Shown here: one piece after another, positions 53,701-62,692 of the stretch
Layout of the letters: the number at the start of each line of letters is the position of its first letter
How positions within the stretch are numbered: position 1 is the stretch's first letter
Assembly (NCBI RefSeq): GCF_900112155.1
Contig: NZ_FOKQ01000008.1
Span: forward strand, 62,001-126,000
Source: Hominimerdicola alba
GTDB taxonomy: Bacteria > Bacillota > Clostridia > Oscillospirales > Ruminococcaceae
Direction of reading: 5' to 3'
DNA: 64,000 nucleotides
Translations under genes and position numbers: made by a program
The notes under the pieces: model-generated
Databases searched by the model: none
Told to the model about the DNA's origin: nothing
The model's input: the letters and a program-made list of their open reading frames with translations, nothing else

Positions 53701-55277
53701 AATTTTTTGAAAACGGTGAATACGGCTCAGGTTTCGACCTGCCACCAAAGGATTGCCCGAACTGCGGCATACCTATGCACCGTGACGGTCATAAGATACC
53801 ATTTGAAACATTCCTTGGTTTCGACGGCGATAAAGCCCCTGATATCGACCTTAACTTCTCGGGCGACTGTCAGGGCAAGGTACATAAGTATACCGAAGAA
53901 CTCTTCGGTCAGGATCATGTGTTCAAGGCGGGTACTATCGGTACGGTAGCGGACAAGACTGCCTATGGCTACGTGAAAAAGTATCTGGACGAACGCGGAA
54001 AGACCGCCAATAATGCCGAGATACAGCGTCTTGTAAACGGCTGTGTCGATGTAAAACGAACCACATCACAGCACCCCGGAGGAATGGTGGTTATCCCCGG
54101 AGATTACGAGGTATATGACTTCACCCCTGTTCAGCACCCCGCTGATAAGGTGGATTCTGACATGGTCACCACCCACTTCGATTTCCATTCGCTTCACGAT
54201 ACCATACTGAAGCTTGACGAACTCGGACACGATGTGCCTACCATGTATAAGTATCTTGAAGATTTCACCCATATGGATATCAACGACTGTCCCATGTCGG
54301 ACCCCGCTGTATATTCACTTTTCACATCACCTGATTCTCTGGGTGTTACCGCTGAGGATATCAAGTGCGAAACAGGCACTCTGGGCATACCTGAGATGGG
54401 TACGCCTTTCGTTCGAGGAATGCTACTTGAATCCAAACCTAAAAACTTCTCCGATCTTTTGCAGATATCGGGACTTTCCCACGGTACGGACGTTTGGCTT
54501 GGCAACGCGCAGGAGCTCATCAAAAACGGCACCTGCGATATATCCAACGTTATCGGAACGAGAGATAGTATCATGGTTTATCTGCTGGAACATCACCTTG
54601 AACCGAAGCTTGCCTTCAAAATTATGGAGATCACCCGTAAGGGTAAAGCACCAAAGCTTCTGACAGAAGAGATGAAGCAGGACATGAGAGCCCATGACGT
54701 ACCCGAGTGGTACATCGACAGCTGTCTGAAGATCAAGTATATGTTCCCGAAGGCTCACGCTGCGGCATACGTTACTGCTGCTATCAGACTTTGCTGGTTC
54801 AAGGTGCATGAACCTCTGGCATTCTATGCAACATACTTCACCGTCCGCGGTGAGGACTTTGATGCGGAGACCACACTCAAAGGCATATATATGGTGCGCG
54901 ACAAGATCGACAGGCTCAGCAATATGTCAAAGGATGAACGCTCGGGCAAGGACAGCGGCGTGCTGGATATGCTTATGCTGACCAATGAGATGATGTCCCG
55001 CGGATACGAATTCTTGCCCATAGACATCAATAAATCCCATGCCTACATCTACCAGATAGAGGACGGCAAGATAAGACTTCCATTCGTTGCAATAAACGGC
55101 GTAGGTCTCAACGCGGCACTGGCTATCTACGAAAAGGCTAAGAAAAATGACTTTATTTCAATAGAGGAATTCCAGATGAACAGCGGTATTTCCAAGACTG
55201 TCATCGAAGCTCTTGAAAACATCGGCGCATTTGGCGATCTTCCCAAGTCCAGCCAGATATCGCTTTTCAATTTCTAA
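50778..55277 (+). CDS. polC: DNA polymerase III PolC-type alpha subunit
   Basis: 1499 residues. Order: N-terminal domain, OB fold (about 245-335), PHP domain (about 355-445, starting LHCHTNMSMMDA), a DEDDh proofreading exonuclease inserted in it (about 450-615; FDLETTG, HNAPFDTGF, HHRGCDDAEV), second PHP half, palm with DIDLNFSGDCQG, a zinc site (CRKCHYSE..CPNCG), thumb, and C-terminal fingers and beta-binding region. Replicative polymerase of low-GC Gram-positives. It closes the isoprenoid/phospholipid run, as is seen in other Firmicutes. An intact, full-length gene. Confidence 0.98.
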   Translation: MATHTIGEYFDEYTDSISQDIAEGKILRLVFSEDMNDLECVASFENTVTFDSTIQFEQRMRNALNCGFSLRPRFTPDKLSAEYFGELCKFMKSRFPFVNGFLDDAESTFDGKVFTVTLKHGGFELMKKAGIYTVFSRLVTELFSTSADISFEGVLTNDMEQYEQAQREFFESMPMPDIKAYEEKAVAAKNNNGGSGDAVPEFRTIDVDFTSLHLLGEGATVLKGGPIQSESRVHSMASLPNDAASLEHFNDVVTVWGDIFQIETKETKNGSLIAMVYFTDYSSSCMMKMIGSSKRGKFIKLTKDTLEAMLGKMKKASTIIARGRIEEDDFDHNIYFMADDIMLVGREKEKDTAEQKRVELHCHTNMSMMDALAAPEKLVAKAAGWGHRALAITDHGVVQGFPAAGTKCLDIRKGGQEFKIIYGVEAYEVNNDAKVFAGVDRRELTEEIICFDLETTGTNPKDDKIIEIGAVKVRGLEIVDKFDMLVDPEMPLTEFISNLTNITDDMLKGQADIRTAIEAFIAFCGDSPCLVAHNAPFDTGFIRSNCEKLGIDFKFSSIDTVPMSQLMLPQLERHKLNYVAEHFGFGDFQHHRGCDDAEVLGHIFIELSKMLIAQYPLVLITVDMLNGLLGELDSVTETKDVFHQIILVRNNIGLKNLYKLISDSNLKYFKRRPRIPKSELTKLREGLIVGSACERGEVIQAYLENKPYEYIKQIASFYDYLEIQPDGNNMFMLTAEKPPYDRIRTVEDVKDINRFIVRLGEDLGIPVCATGDVHFLNKEDAKFRAIIQASMGFSDCDNQAPLYLKSTTQMLDELSYLGEDKAYEVVVTNTNNVADMIDPDLKAFPNGTYTPFIEGAVYELQIICWRKACELYGDCDPMSIEVPEGEDVDVSAYFEEHVHPLVFKRLKRELDSIIKHGFSVLYMISQKLVAYSNDCGYQVGSRGSVGSSFVASMSGISEVNPLEPHYICRKCHYSEFFENGEYGSGFDLPPKDCPNCGIPMHRDGHKIPFETFLGFDGDKAPDIDLNFSGDCQGKVHKYTEELFGQDHVFKAGTIGTVADKTAYGYVKKYLDERGKTANNAEIQRLVNGCVDVKRTTSQHPGGMVVIPGDYEVYDFTPVQHPADKVDSDMVTTHFDFHSLHDTILKLDELGHDVPTMYKYLEDFTHMDINDCPMSDPAVYSLFTSPDSLGVTAEDIKCETGTLGIPEMGTPFVRGMLLESKPKNFSDLLQISGLSHGTDVWLGNAQELIKNGTCDISNVIGTRDSIMVYLLEHHLEPKLAFKIMEITRKGKAPKLLTEEMKQDMRAHDVPEWYIDSCLKIKYMFPKAHAAAYVTAAIRLCWFKVHEPLAFYATYFTVRGEDFDAETTLKGIYMVRDKIDRLSNMSKDERSGKDSGVLDMLMLTNEMMSRGYEFLPIDINKSHAYIYQIEDGKIRLPFVAINGVGLNAALAIYEKAKKNDFISIEEFQMNSGISKTVIEALENIGAFGDLPKSSQISLFNF

Positions 55278-55412
55278 AGGTTACGGATCTGCTCTCTGCT
55301 ATGCATAGGGCAGACTTGCCATATATTAAGGACGCATCGCCCCGCAAAAAAGTCGGAATTTGCGTTCATACATAATTTACAAATTAATTTCTTGCATATT
55401 TGCACAAATCGG

Positions 55413-55441
55413 TTGACAAATCTTTGTCAGTATGCTAAAAT
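55413..55441 (+). promoter_or_regulatory. Promoter of the hydrolase-his operon
   Basis: TTGACA at 55413-55418 and TAAAAT at 55436-55441, spacing 17. The leader to the ATG at 55511 is about 60 bases. No T-box motif for histidine was found in it. Confidence 0.72.
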
Positions 55442-55510
55442 ATATCATGTTGATAATATGATACTATGTTAGCACTTTACTATAATAAATCAAATTAAAG
55501 AGTGAACAAA

Positions 55511-56125
55511 ATGAAACGACAAATAATCTACATACACGGCAAAGGCGGCACCGCCGATGAAGCTTTGCATTATGTACCGCTTTTTACGGGCGATGATGTT
55601 GTGGGCTTCGATTATAAGTCACAGACACCGTGGGAAGCTGAAAAAGAGTTTTCTGAATATTTTGACAAGCAGACCAAAGACTGCGGTGAAGTTATCCTGA
55701 TAGCCAACAGCATTGGCGCTTATCTATCGATGGCTTCGCTTCATGACAAAAAGATATCACAGGCATTTTTCATATCTCCCATAGTTGATATGGAAAAGCT
55801 GATAACCGATATGATGGCTTGGGAGAATGTCACCGAGCAGGAGCTTTATGACAGGAAAGAGATACCCACAAAATTCGGTGAGACCCTTTCGTGGGAATAC
55901 CTCTGCTATGTACGCGAACACACGATAAAATGGCATATCCCGACACATATCATATACGGCGATAAAGACAGCCTGACTTCATACGATACTGTAAAAGCTT
56001 TTGCGGAAAGGATATCCGCAGAGCTCAGCGTTATGAAAGACGGCGAGCATTGGTTCCATACCGATGAACAGATGGCATTTATAGACGAAACTATTAAAAA
56101 TCATTATAAAGGAAAGATAGTATGA
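55511..56125 (+). CDS. Alpha/beta hydrolase (RBBP9/YdeN-like)
   Basis: 204 residues from the ATG at 55511. Short alpha/beta hydrolase with oxyanion strand QIIYIHGKGG (3-12), nucleophile elbow ANSIGAY (a GxSxG variant with S), acid in IYGDKDSLTS and His in GEHWFH. Substrate unknown. It overlaps hisZ by four bases (ATGA), so it is translated with the histidine genes, though it has no known step in that pathway. Confidence 0.85.
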   Translation: MKRQIIYIHGKGGTADEALHYVPLFTGDDVVGFDYKSQTPWEAEKEFSEYFDKQTKDCGEVILIANSIGAYLSMASLHDKKISQAFFISPIVDMEKLITDMMAWENVTEQELYDRKEIPTKFGETLSWEYLCYVREHTIKWHIPTHIIYGDKDSLTSYDTVKAFAERISAELSVMKDGEHWFHTDEQMAFIDETIKNHYKGKIV

Positions 56126-57321
56126 AAAGATATGATCTTATAACCCCCGAGGGTACCAGAGACCTTTTGTTTGAAGACTGCCTTGCAAGGCGCAAAGTCG
56201 AGAAGACCCTTGCTGCTCTCTTTGAGGGCTTCGGCTACAGTGAAGTTGTTACTCCCGGCATCGAATTCTATGATGCTTTCAGCGGAAGCACCAGAAATTT
56301 CAGACAGGAGAGCCTTTACAAGCTCACAGATTCCAAGGGCAGACTTATAGTTATGCGCCCCGATTCCACTATACCGATAGCAAGACTTGCGGCTACAAGG
56401 CTTAAAGATTCCGATTCACCCCTGAGACTGTACTACAACCAGAGCGTATTCTCCAACAATGCTCTGCTTAAAGGGCGTTCCGATGAAGTTGTTCAGGCGG
56501 GTATCGAGCTTATCGGCGGCGACAACGTAAAGCGTGCCGACCTGGAAGTTCTCTGCACCGCTGTTGAAGCACTTGCAAGCTTCGATAAGGATAATTTCCG
56601 CCTTGAGATAGGTCATATCGGCTATTTTAAAGAGCTGGTAACTCAGCTGAACGTTGATGACGATGTTATCGAGGAGATAAGGATGCTTATATCCTCCAAG
56701 AATTTCCCCGCCCTTAATGATCTGCTGGACGAGATAGGCGATAATGAGATAACCCGCGCACTGAAACAGCTCCCCAGCCTTTTCGGCGGTATCGAAGTTC
56801 TTGACAAGGCAAGCGATATCTACGCAAATGACAAGATAACAGGTATACTCTATAATCTGAGAAAGGTGTTCAACCGCCTTTCAAGCCTTGGTTACGAGGG
56901 CAAGATATCCGTTGACCTCGGTATCGTAAGCCATACCGATTACTACACAGGCATCGTGTTCAAGGGTTATCTTTCCGAGGTTGGACAGTCCGTACTCAAA
57001 GGCGGAAGATACGACAACCTTATCGGTTCTTTCGGCAAGGAGCTTCCTGCTGTTGGCTTTGGTGTGAATGTTGATTCCGTAGCACTGCATTTGGAGCGCA
57101 TTGGAGCAAATCCCGCAAGCAAGCCTGTTGACGCTGTTATATTCGGCGAAAAGGGCTATGTAGTTGAAGCTATGGCTCATGCCCAGAAGCTTGTCCGCGA
57201 GGGCTGTAAGCTTGAACATTCGCTGTTCAATTCCTATGAGGAGACAGTTGAGTATGCAAAGAGCAAGGGCATCAAGAAAGTTATCACCGTAGGTGAAGAG
57301 ATCACCGAAAACAATATATAA
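56122..57321 (+). CDS. hisZ: ATP phosphoribosyltransferase regulatory subunit
   Basis: 399 residues, resembling class II histidyl-tRNA synthetase without the anticodon domain: PEGTRDLLFEDCLARR, RMRPDSTIPIAR-type motif 2 (VMRPDSTIPIARLAA), and the motif GGRYDNL (KGGRYDNLIGSFG). It pairs with the short HisG next door, which needs it for activity and histidine feedback. Confidence 0.95.
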   Translation: MKRYDLITPEGTRDLLFEDCLARRKVEKTLAALFEGFGYSEVVTPGIEFYDAFSGSTRNFRQESLYKLTDSKGRLIVMRPDSTIPIARLAATRLKDSDSPLRLYYNQSVFSNNALLKGRSDEVVQAGIELIGGDNVKRADLEVLCTAVEALASFDKDNFRLEIGHIGYFKELVTQLNVDDDVIEEIRMLISSKNFPALNDLLDEIGDNEITRALKQLPSLFGGIEVLDKASDIYANDKITGILYNLRKVFNRLSSLGYEGKISVDLGIVSHTDYYTGIVFKGYLSEVGQSVLKGGRYDNLIGSFGKELPAVGFGVNVDSVALHLERIGANPASKPVDAVIFGEKGYVVEAMAHAQKLVREGCKLEHSLFNSYEETVEYAKSKGIKKVITVGEEITENNI

Positions 57322-57345
57322 GAGCATTTGAGAGGAGTTAGAAAA

Positions 57346-57978
57346 ATGAATAAACCTTTGAGGATAGCTCTTACCAAGGGCAGACTTGAAAAGGATACTG
57401 TTGGACTACTGGAGAAGATAGGCTATGATTGTACTTCCATCAGAGAAAAGGGCAGAAAGCTGATACTTCCCGTGCCTGACGGCAACCTTGAAGTTGTGCT
57501 TGCAAAAGCTAATGACGTTATTACATATGTTGAACACGGCGTCTGCGATATGGGCGTTGTGGGCAAGGATACCATACAGGAAATGGAAGGCAAGTTCTAT
57601 GAGCTTGTAGACCTTGGTTTCGGCAGATGCCGTTTCGCACTTGCCACCAAAAAGGGACAGAGCTTCTACGGCGGATACAATGTAAAGACTCTGGCAACCA
57701 AGTACCCCAACATCACCCGCAAGCATTTTGAAAGCAAGGGCATGGACGTTGATATAATCAAGATAGAGGGTTCGGTAGAACTGGCACCCCTGCTTGAACT
57801 GGCTGACGGCATCGTTGATATCGTTGAGACAGGCACTACACTGAAAGAGAACGGTCTTGAGATAATCGAGGACAACATCTGCCCCATATCCGCAAGACTT
57901 ATCGTTAATACAGTTAGCATGAAGATGCGCCAGAGCGAGATAGAGAACTTTGTTTCTCTGGTTGAGAAAAATCTGTGA
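57346..57978 (+). CDS. hisG: ATP phosphoribosyltransferase, short catalytic form
   Basis: 210 residues from the ATG at 57346 (GAGGAG eight bases upstream). Short HisG_S, lacking the C-terminal regulatory domain. Signatures: LRIALTKGRLEKDT, GVCDMGVVGKDT and VDIVETGTTLKENGLE. It starts histidine synthesis from ATP and PRPP. Confidence 0.96.
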   Translation: MNKPLRIALTKGRLEKDTVGLLEKIGYDCTSIREKGRKLILPVPDGNLEVVLAKANDVITYVEHGVCDMGVVGKDTIQEMEGKFYELVDLGFGRCRFALATKKGQSFYGGYNVKTLATKYPNITRKHFESKGMDVDIIKIEGSVELAPLLELADGIVDIVETGTTLKENGLEIIEDNICPISARLIVNTVSMKMRQSEIENFVSLVEKNL

Positions 57979-58004
57979 TAGCAGATTTTAAGGAGGATAT
58001 ACAA

Positions 58005-59297
58005 ATGTCACTTATAAAGAAGATATATGTAAACGGCAAGGACGAAGTCGAGTTTTTCAAGCAGCTTGAAGAGAGAAGCGGCGAGACCGATAAGAAAGTA
58101 TCTGCCGTTGTCAATGAGATAATAGATACAGTAAGAAAGGGCGGTGACGCAGCTGTCAAGGCTTATACCGAGAAGTTTGACGGCAAGCTCCCTCAGTATT
58201 ACGAGGTTCCCCGTGATGTTATAAACGATGCTCTGACAGAGGCAGACCCTGATTTTGTAAACGCTCTGCTGAATTCCATCGAGAATATCACCGACTTCCA
58301 CAACAGACAGAAGTCCCGCAGCTTTGTAAACACCAAGGCTGACGGCTGTATCCTCGGTCAGAAGGTAAGAGGTCTTGATAAAGTTGGTCTTTATGTACCC
58401 GGCGGCACGGCTGCATATCCTTCATCTGTACTGATGAACGCTATCCCCGCTAAGATAGCTGGTGTCAAGGAGATAATCATGGTGACACCTCCCCTTAAGG
58501 ACGGCACACCAAACAAGGATATACTTGTTGCAGCAGGTCTCTGCGGCGTTGACAGAGTATTCATGTCAGGCGGCGCACAGGCTATCGCGGCACTGGCTTA
58601 CGGCACCGAGGAGATACCCAAGGTGGATAAGATAGTAGGCCCCGGAAACATCTACGTTGCAACAGCAAAGAAGCTGCTTTACGGTGTAGTTGATATCGAC
58701 ATGGTAGCAGGCCCCAGCGAGATACTTGTTATGGCTGATGAAACAGCCGATCCCAAGTTCGTAGCCGCAGACCTTATGTCACAGGCTGAGCACGACAAGC
58801 TTGCTTCTTCCATACTTGTTACTACCAGCGAAAAGCTTGCTGATGAAACCATCGCTGAGGTTGAGCGCCAGATGGCTTATCTTGAAAGAAAAGATATCAT
58901 AAAGTATTCTCTGGAGAACTACGGTGCTATAATCATCTGCAACACCAAGGACGAAGCAGTTGACATGGCTAACAGATGTGCTCCCGAGCACCTTGAAGTT
59001 CTGTTTGAGAATCCTCTGGAATACGTTGGCAGACTTGATAACGCAGGTTCTATTTTCCTGGGTCAGTATGCTTCCGAGCCTCTCGGTGATTACTATGCAG
59101 GTCCAAACCACGTTCTTCCTACCAGCGGTACAGCAAGATTCTTCTCGCCTCTGGGTGTAAACAGCTTTGAGAAGCGTTCAAGCTTCATCTATTACACCGA
59201 GGAAGCACTTCGCCAGGCTAAGGACGATATCGTTCTTGTGGCAGAAAAAGAGGGTCTGACCGCACATGCAAATGCTATCAAGGTAAGGTTTGAATAA
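58005..59297 (+). CDS. hisD: Histidinol dehydrogenase
   Basis: 430 residues from the ATG at 58005, behind AAGGAGG. Family motifs: LDKVGLYVPGGTAAYPSSVLMNA (positions about 118-140), VDKIVGPGNIYVATAKK, DMVAGPSEILVMADE and MSQAEHD. Zinc enzyme that oxidises histidinol to histidine in two NAD-linked steps. Its stop overlaps the next gene's start (TAATG). Confidence 0.97.
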   Translation: MSLIKKIYVNGKDEVEFFKQLEERSGETDKKVSAVVNEIIDTVRKGGDAAVKAYTEKFDGKLPQYYEVPRDVINDALTEADPDFVNALLNSIENITDFHNRQKSRSFVNTKADGCILGQKVRGLDKVGLYVPGGTAAYPSSVLMNAIPAKIAGVKEIIMVTPPLKDGTPNKDILVAAGLCGVDRVFMSGGAQAIAALAYGTEEIPKVDKIVGPGNIYVATAKKLLYGVVDIDMVAGPSEILVMADETADPKFVAADLMSQAEHDKLASSILVTTSEKLADETIAEVERQMAYLERKDIIKYSLENYGAIIICNTKDEAVDMANRCAPEHLEVLFENPLEYVGRLDNAGSIFLGQYASEPLGDYYAGPNHVLPTSGTARFFSPLGVNSFEKRSSFIYYTEEALRQAKDDIVLVAEKEGLTAHANAIKVRFE

Positions 59298-59998
59298 TGA
59301 TAACCGCAATTCTTACTATTGATGATATCGCTTCAAAGAATACTCCCGCTATCGTAGATTATCTCTGCGATAACGGGATAAAGGCGGTTATGTTCGCGTG
59401 GGGCGAAATGGTAGAAAGTAATTACGATAACGCTGTCTATGCGCTGAAAAAGGGTATGATAGTCGGAAATCACAGCTATTCTCACCCTTCATTTTCTCAG
59501 CTGTCTCTTGAAGAGTGTATCGCTGAGATAGAAAAGTGCGAGCAGATACTGGACAAGCTGTACAAAGACGCAGGCGTAGAGCGCAGGTACAGACCTTTCC
59601 GTTTTCCATACGGTGATAAGGGCGGTGCAAACAAAGAAGCTCTGCAAAAATATCTTGCAGAGAAGAACTTCGACAAGCTCGATGACCGCAGTATAACTTA
59701 TCCTTGGTGGAAAGGACAGTGTCTCGATAAGGATATCGATACTTTCTGGACCTTTGATTTTGCCGAGTACAATATCCGCAAGGGAAGCGATTTTACCTCG
59801 GAAGACGTTATGAAAAGGATAAAGGATACAGCTCCTGCTACAGGTGCGCCTTTACTGGCTGACGGTGGAAGCCATATAATACTGCTTCATGCCCATGACG
59901 AGACCGAAGAACTTGTACCGCAGTATTACAAGACATATCTGGGCTGTCTTTTAGAAAATGGCGTTAAGTTTACCGAACCCGGATTTATAGCAAAATAA
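59297..59998 (+). CDS. NodB-type polysaccharide deacetylase-like protein
   Basis: 233 residues, no signal peptide. NodB-like features: LTIDDIASKNTP (the metal Asp pair), HSYSHPSFSQLS (metal histidines), FRFPYGDKGG and a late IILLHAHDETEE. So it should remove acyl or acetyl groups from a sugar or a related substrate, and works in the cytoplasm unless exported differently. Its start overlaps hisD, although no link with histidine is known. Confidence 0.85.
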   Translation: MITAILTIDDIASKNTPAIVDYLCDNGIKAVMFAWGEMVESNYDNAVYALKKGMIVGNHSYSHPSFSQLSLEECIAEIEKCEQILDKLYKDAGVERRYRPFRFPYGDKGGANKEALQKYLAEKNFDKLDDRSITYPWWKGQCLDKDIDTFWTFDFAEYNIRKGSDFTSEDVMKRIKDTAPATGAPLLADGGSHIILLHAHDETEELVPQYYKTYLGCLLENGVKFTEPGFIAK

Positions 59999-60034
59999 AA
60001 CAGCATATCGCTGACAAAGAACGGAAGTGAGATA

Positions 60035-61207
60035 ATGGGTCTTTTTAACAGATTCAAGCCAACGCAGTCTGACGAAATGAGAGTGCTTGAAAGGCTTGCG
60101 GGCAAAAATAAAAAAGGTATAATCAATTATAAAGATAACAGCATTTATTTTGAAGAATACAAGCTGAAAATATTCCTTTCGCATTGCGGCACAGAAAACA
60201 TTGGCGACAGGTATTCGGCGACATTGTTTTTCAGGATAGATAATGAGGATCTTGAAGAGCCGATCTATGAACCCTCTGTCGCTCTGGGTACCTCGAAAGA
60301 AGAAGCCCTTGACAGGGCTGTGGATCAGTTTGTTTCCGTGATGCTGTCTGTTGTACTGTCATTTCAGTGCGATGATATGAGCACCATGAAAAACAGATTC
60401 GACGGCAGAGAACATATCTACAAATACCCATGCTCACTTCCTGTTACCTGTCAGGGAAACGGCAAGTCGCGCAGTAAAGCTCCATTAGATATAGTTAAGG
60501 ATGAACTTCAGATTTATCTGGGCGCCAGAAAGTATACATGGGTGAAGCTCTTTGTGGGTCGTACAGGCAGTGAAGTTAGCTGTGAGGCAAGAGTAAACGG
60601 GCTGATCGTCCCCGAGCTTTCAGATAAGCTGAAAGAATATGCGGAGCAGGACGAAGACAAGACCGTTATTCTTATGGAAAAGCAGTGTATACTGTTCGTT
60701 CAGGATGATAAGACCTTCAGAAAGCTTAGATATAAGCCTGAAAAGGTCAAAGAATATGCTTTGCGGGCTATTCCGGTGATAGCGAATATACATGATGACA
60801 AAAGTTGGGATGAGGGCTTTAAAAAGATAAACTCTTTTACGCATGACTATCTGCTGACTCAGGAGCTGATAAATTTTATTCCTGAGATAGTGGCACTGAG
60901 TTGTTTTTCGTATATAAAGCATACCTCCGACATCACGCTGAACATTGACGATAAGGAAACGATCGATCTGAAAAAGCATCAGCTGACGGCATGGTGTTCC
61001 TGTGAGGTAGCTGTTGAAGAGATGCTTTCAAGCGGGAAAGTTGATGATAAGTTTCTCGGGGCGGTCATGGATTACTGTTCCTCCTATTATAATCTGATGT
61101 GCGATCTTTTCAGCAAATACACAGTGGATCAGATAAAAGGCGGAAATATTTGCTTTCGCAGTTTGACCTGCCCGTTTCCGCTGGAATATAAGGATAAGAT
61201 CTATTGA
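60035..61207 (+). CDS. Uncharacterised protein, DUF6348-like
   Basis: 390 residues, soluble, beginning MGLFNRFKP. The layout resembles DUF6348-type proteins, which are seen near polymorphic-toxin and immunity loci, but this is from memory of the pattern only. Segments of note: LEEPIYEPSVALGTSKEEAL, HIYKYPCSLPVTCQGNGK, and a C-terminal all-helical half (TAWCSCEVAVEEMLSSGK). AGTGAG precedes the ATG. Its codon use is a little more AT-rich than the his genes around it, which may mean later insertion. Confidence 0.75.
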   Translation: MGLFNRFKPTQSDEMRVLERLAGKNKKGIINYKDNSIYFEEYKLKIFLSHCGTENIGDRYSATLFFRIDNEDLEEPIYEPSVALGTSKEEALDRAVDQFVSVMLSVVLSFQCDDMSTMKNRFDGREHIYKYPCSLPVTCQGNGKSRSKAPLDIVKDELQIYLGARKYTWVKLFVGRTGSEVSCEARVNGLIVPELSDKLKEYAEQDEDKTVILMEKQCILFVQDDKTFRKLRYKPEKVKEYALRAIPVIANIHDDKSWDEGFKKINSFTHDYLLTQELINFIPEIVALSCFSYIKHTSDITLNIDDKETIDLKKHQLTAWCSCEVAVEEMLSSGKVDDKFLGAVMDYCSSYYNLMCDLFSKYTVDQIKGGNICFRSLTCPFPLEYKDKIY

Positions 61208-61221
61208 TTGAGGTGAAAAAA

Positions 61222-61800
61222 ATGAGAAAAGCTGAGATAAAAAGAAAGACCCGCGAGACCGACATCGAGGTATTTGTTGACCTTGACGGCAGCGGCAAAG
61301 TTGAGATAGATACGGGCATAGGTTTTTTTGACCATATGTTAACTGCGTTTGGCGTACACAGCGGTATTGACCTTAAAGTAAAGTGCAAGGGCGACCTTTA
61401 TGTGGACGCACATCACTCGGTGGAAGATACGGGTATATGCATAGGCAAGGCTTTTGCCGAAGCGCTGGGTGATAAGGGCGGTATCGCGAGATACGGTACA
61501 GCTTATGTGCCTATGGACGAAGCACTCAGCTTCTGTTCACTTGATATCAGCGGCAGACCTTTCCTAGTTTTCAAGGCAGAATTCCACGATGACCGCTGCG
61601 GTCAGTATGATAACTGTCTTACCGAAGAGTTTTTCCGTGCTTTTGCTTTCAATGCGGGGATAACTCTCCACGTAAAAGAAGAATACGGCAATAACGACCA
61701 CCATATTATCGAAGCCATGTTCAAGGCTGTGGCACACGCATTAAAAGATGCCATGGTAGAAACAGGCAAGGGTGTTCTTTCTACAAAAGGGGTGTTGTGA
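61222..61800 (+). CDS. hisB: Imidazoleglycerol-phosphate dehydratase
   Basis: 192 residues from the ATG at 61222 (GAGGTG upstream). Manganese-binding histidine motifs: GIGFFDHMLTAF, DAHHSVEDTGI, and DHHIIEAMFKAVAHAL near the end. The phosphatase half found in enteric HisB is missing, as is normal for this group. Its TGA overlaps the hisH ATG (TGATG). Confidence 0.97.
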   Translation: MRKAEIKRKTRETDIEVFVDLDGSGKVEIDTGIGFFDHMLTAFGVHSGIDLKVKCKGDLYVDAHHSVEDTGICIGKAFAEALGDKGGIARYGTAYVPMDEALSFCSLDISGRPFLVFKAEFHDDRCGQYDNCLTEEFFRAFAFNAGITLHVKEEYGNNDHHIIEAMFKAVAHALKDAMVETGKGVLSTKGVL

Positions 61801-62405
61801 TGATCGCTATAATCGATTACGGAGCAGGAAACATATTCTCCGTTAAAAATGCGCTTGACCATCTGGGGGTGGAAAGCAAGCTGACTGATAAAAAGGAAGA
61901 CCTTATTGCGGCAGATGAGATAATACTGCCGGGTGTGGGTGCTTTTCCCTGGGCTATGAATATGCTGAAAAACAGCGGTCTTGTTGATACTATAAAGGAG
62001 CAGGCTAAGGTAAAGCCTTTTCTTGGTATATGTCTGGGAATGCAGCTGCTTTTCGAGAAGAGCTTTGAGTTTGAAGAGTGCGACGGTCTGGGACTTATAA
62101 AGGGCCGCGTTGACAAGATAACCGACCCGGGTCTGGTCATCCCTCACATGGGCTGGAATAAGCTTGAGTATAATAAAGAGGTTCCCATTTTCAAGGGTCT
62201 CGGAAATGATGAGTATGTTTACTTCGTACACAGCTACAAGGCTTTCTGTGAGAGTGAAGACAATCTTTATGCCTACAGCGAATACGGTTCAAAAGTTCCC
62301 GCAGTAGTGGGTGACAACGGCTTTGTTTACGGCTGTCAGTTCCACCCTGAAAAGAGCGGAGAGACAGGTCTTAAAATTCTAAAGAACTTTGCAGAACTGG
62401 TTTGA
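61800..62405 (+). CDS. hisH: Imidazole glycerol phosphate synthase glutaminase subunit
   Basis: 201 residues from the ATG at 61800. Class I glutamine amidotransferase with nucleophile Cys in GICLGMQLLFE, and His and Glu in GCQFHPEKSG. It feeds ammonia to HisF. The hisF, hisA and hisI genes are not in the window; the operon ends here, which is unusual since hisH is commonly followed by hisA-hisF. Confidence 0.96.
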   Translation: MIAIIDYGAGNIFSVKNALDHLGVESKLTDKKEDLIAADEIILPGVGAFPWAMNMLKNSGLVDTIKEQAKVKPFLGICLGMQLLFEKSFEFEECDGLGLIKGRVDKITDPGLVIPHMGWNKLEYNKEVPIFKGLGNDEYVYFVHSYKAFCESEDNLYAYSEYGSKVPAVVGDNGFVYGCQFHPEKSGETGLKILKNFAELV

Positions 62406-62692
62406 TATATATAAATAGTATTCGATTTTCAAGATGCAGTCCCTGTACAGTATGACACGTCCACGTTTGCCGATCCGGACCACCTTATCTCAGACTGCCT
62501 CTGCGGTCATTCGCGGTCAGCCTGCCATCGTGCGCACAGGTCTTTCTACTATCAGGTTTTTTTGAGAAAAAGTTGTACGTTTTTGTACAACTCTTGCAGA
62601 AATATGTCTGAGTTAAATATAAAAACGTATGTCTGCACGAAATTACAGGTGAGTTTTGTTGCAGATCGACGACAGTTTTTGAGGTGAGAACA
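62406..62692. other. Intergenic region with weak structure
   Basis: 287 bases without a gene. There is a GC-rich patch at 62440-62545 with a direct repeat GCGGTCA (62503-62509, 62513-62519), and a hairpin at 62571-62592 (AGTTGTAC / GTACAACT). No strong T run follows it. No promoter was identified. Confidence 0.5.
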
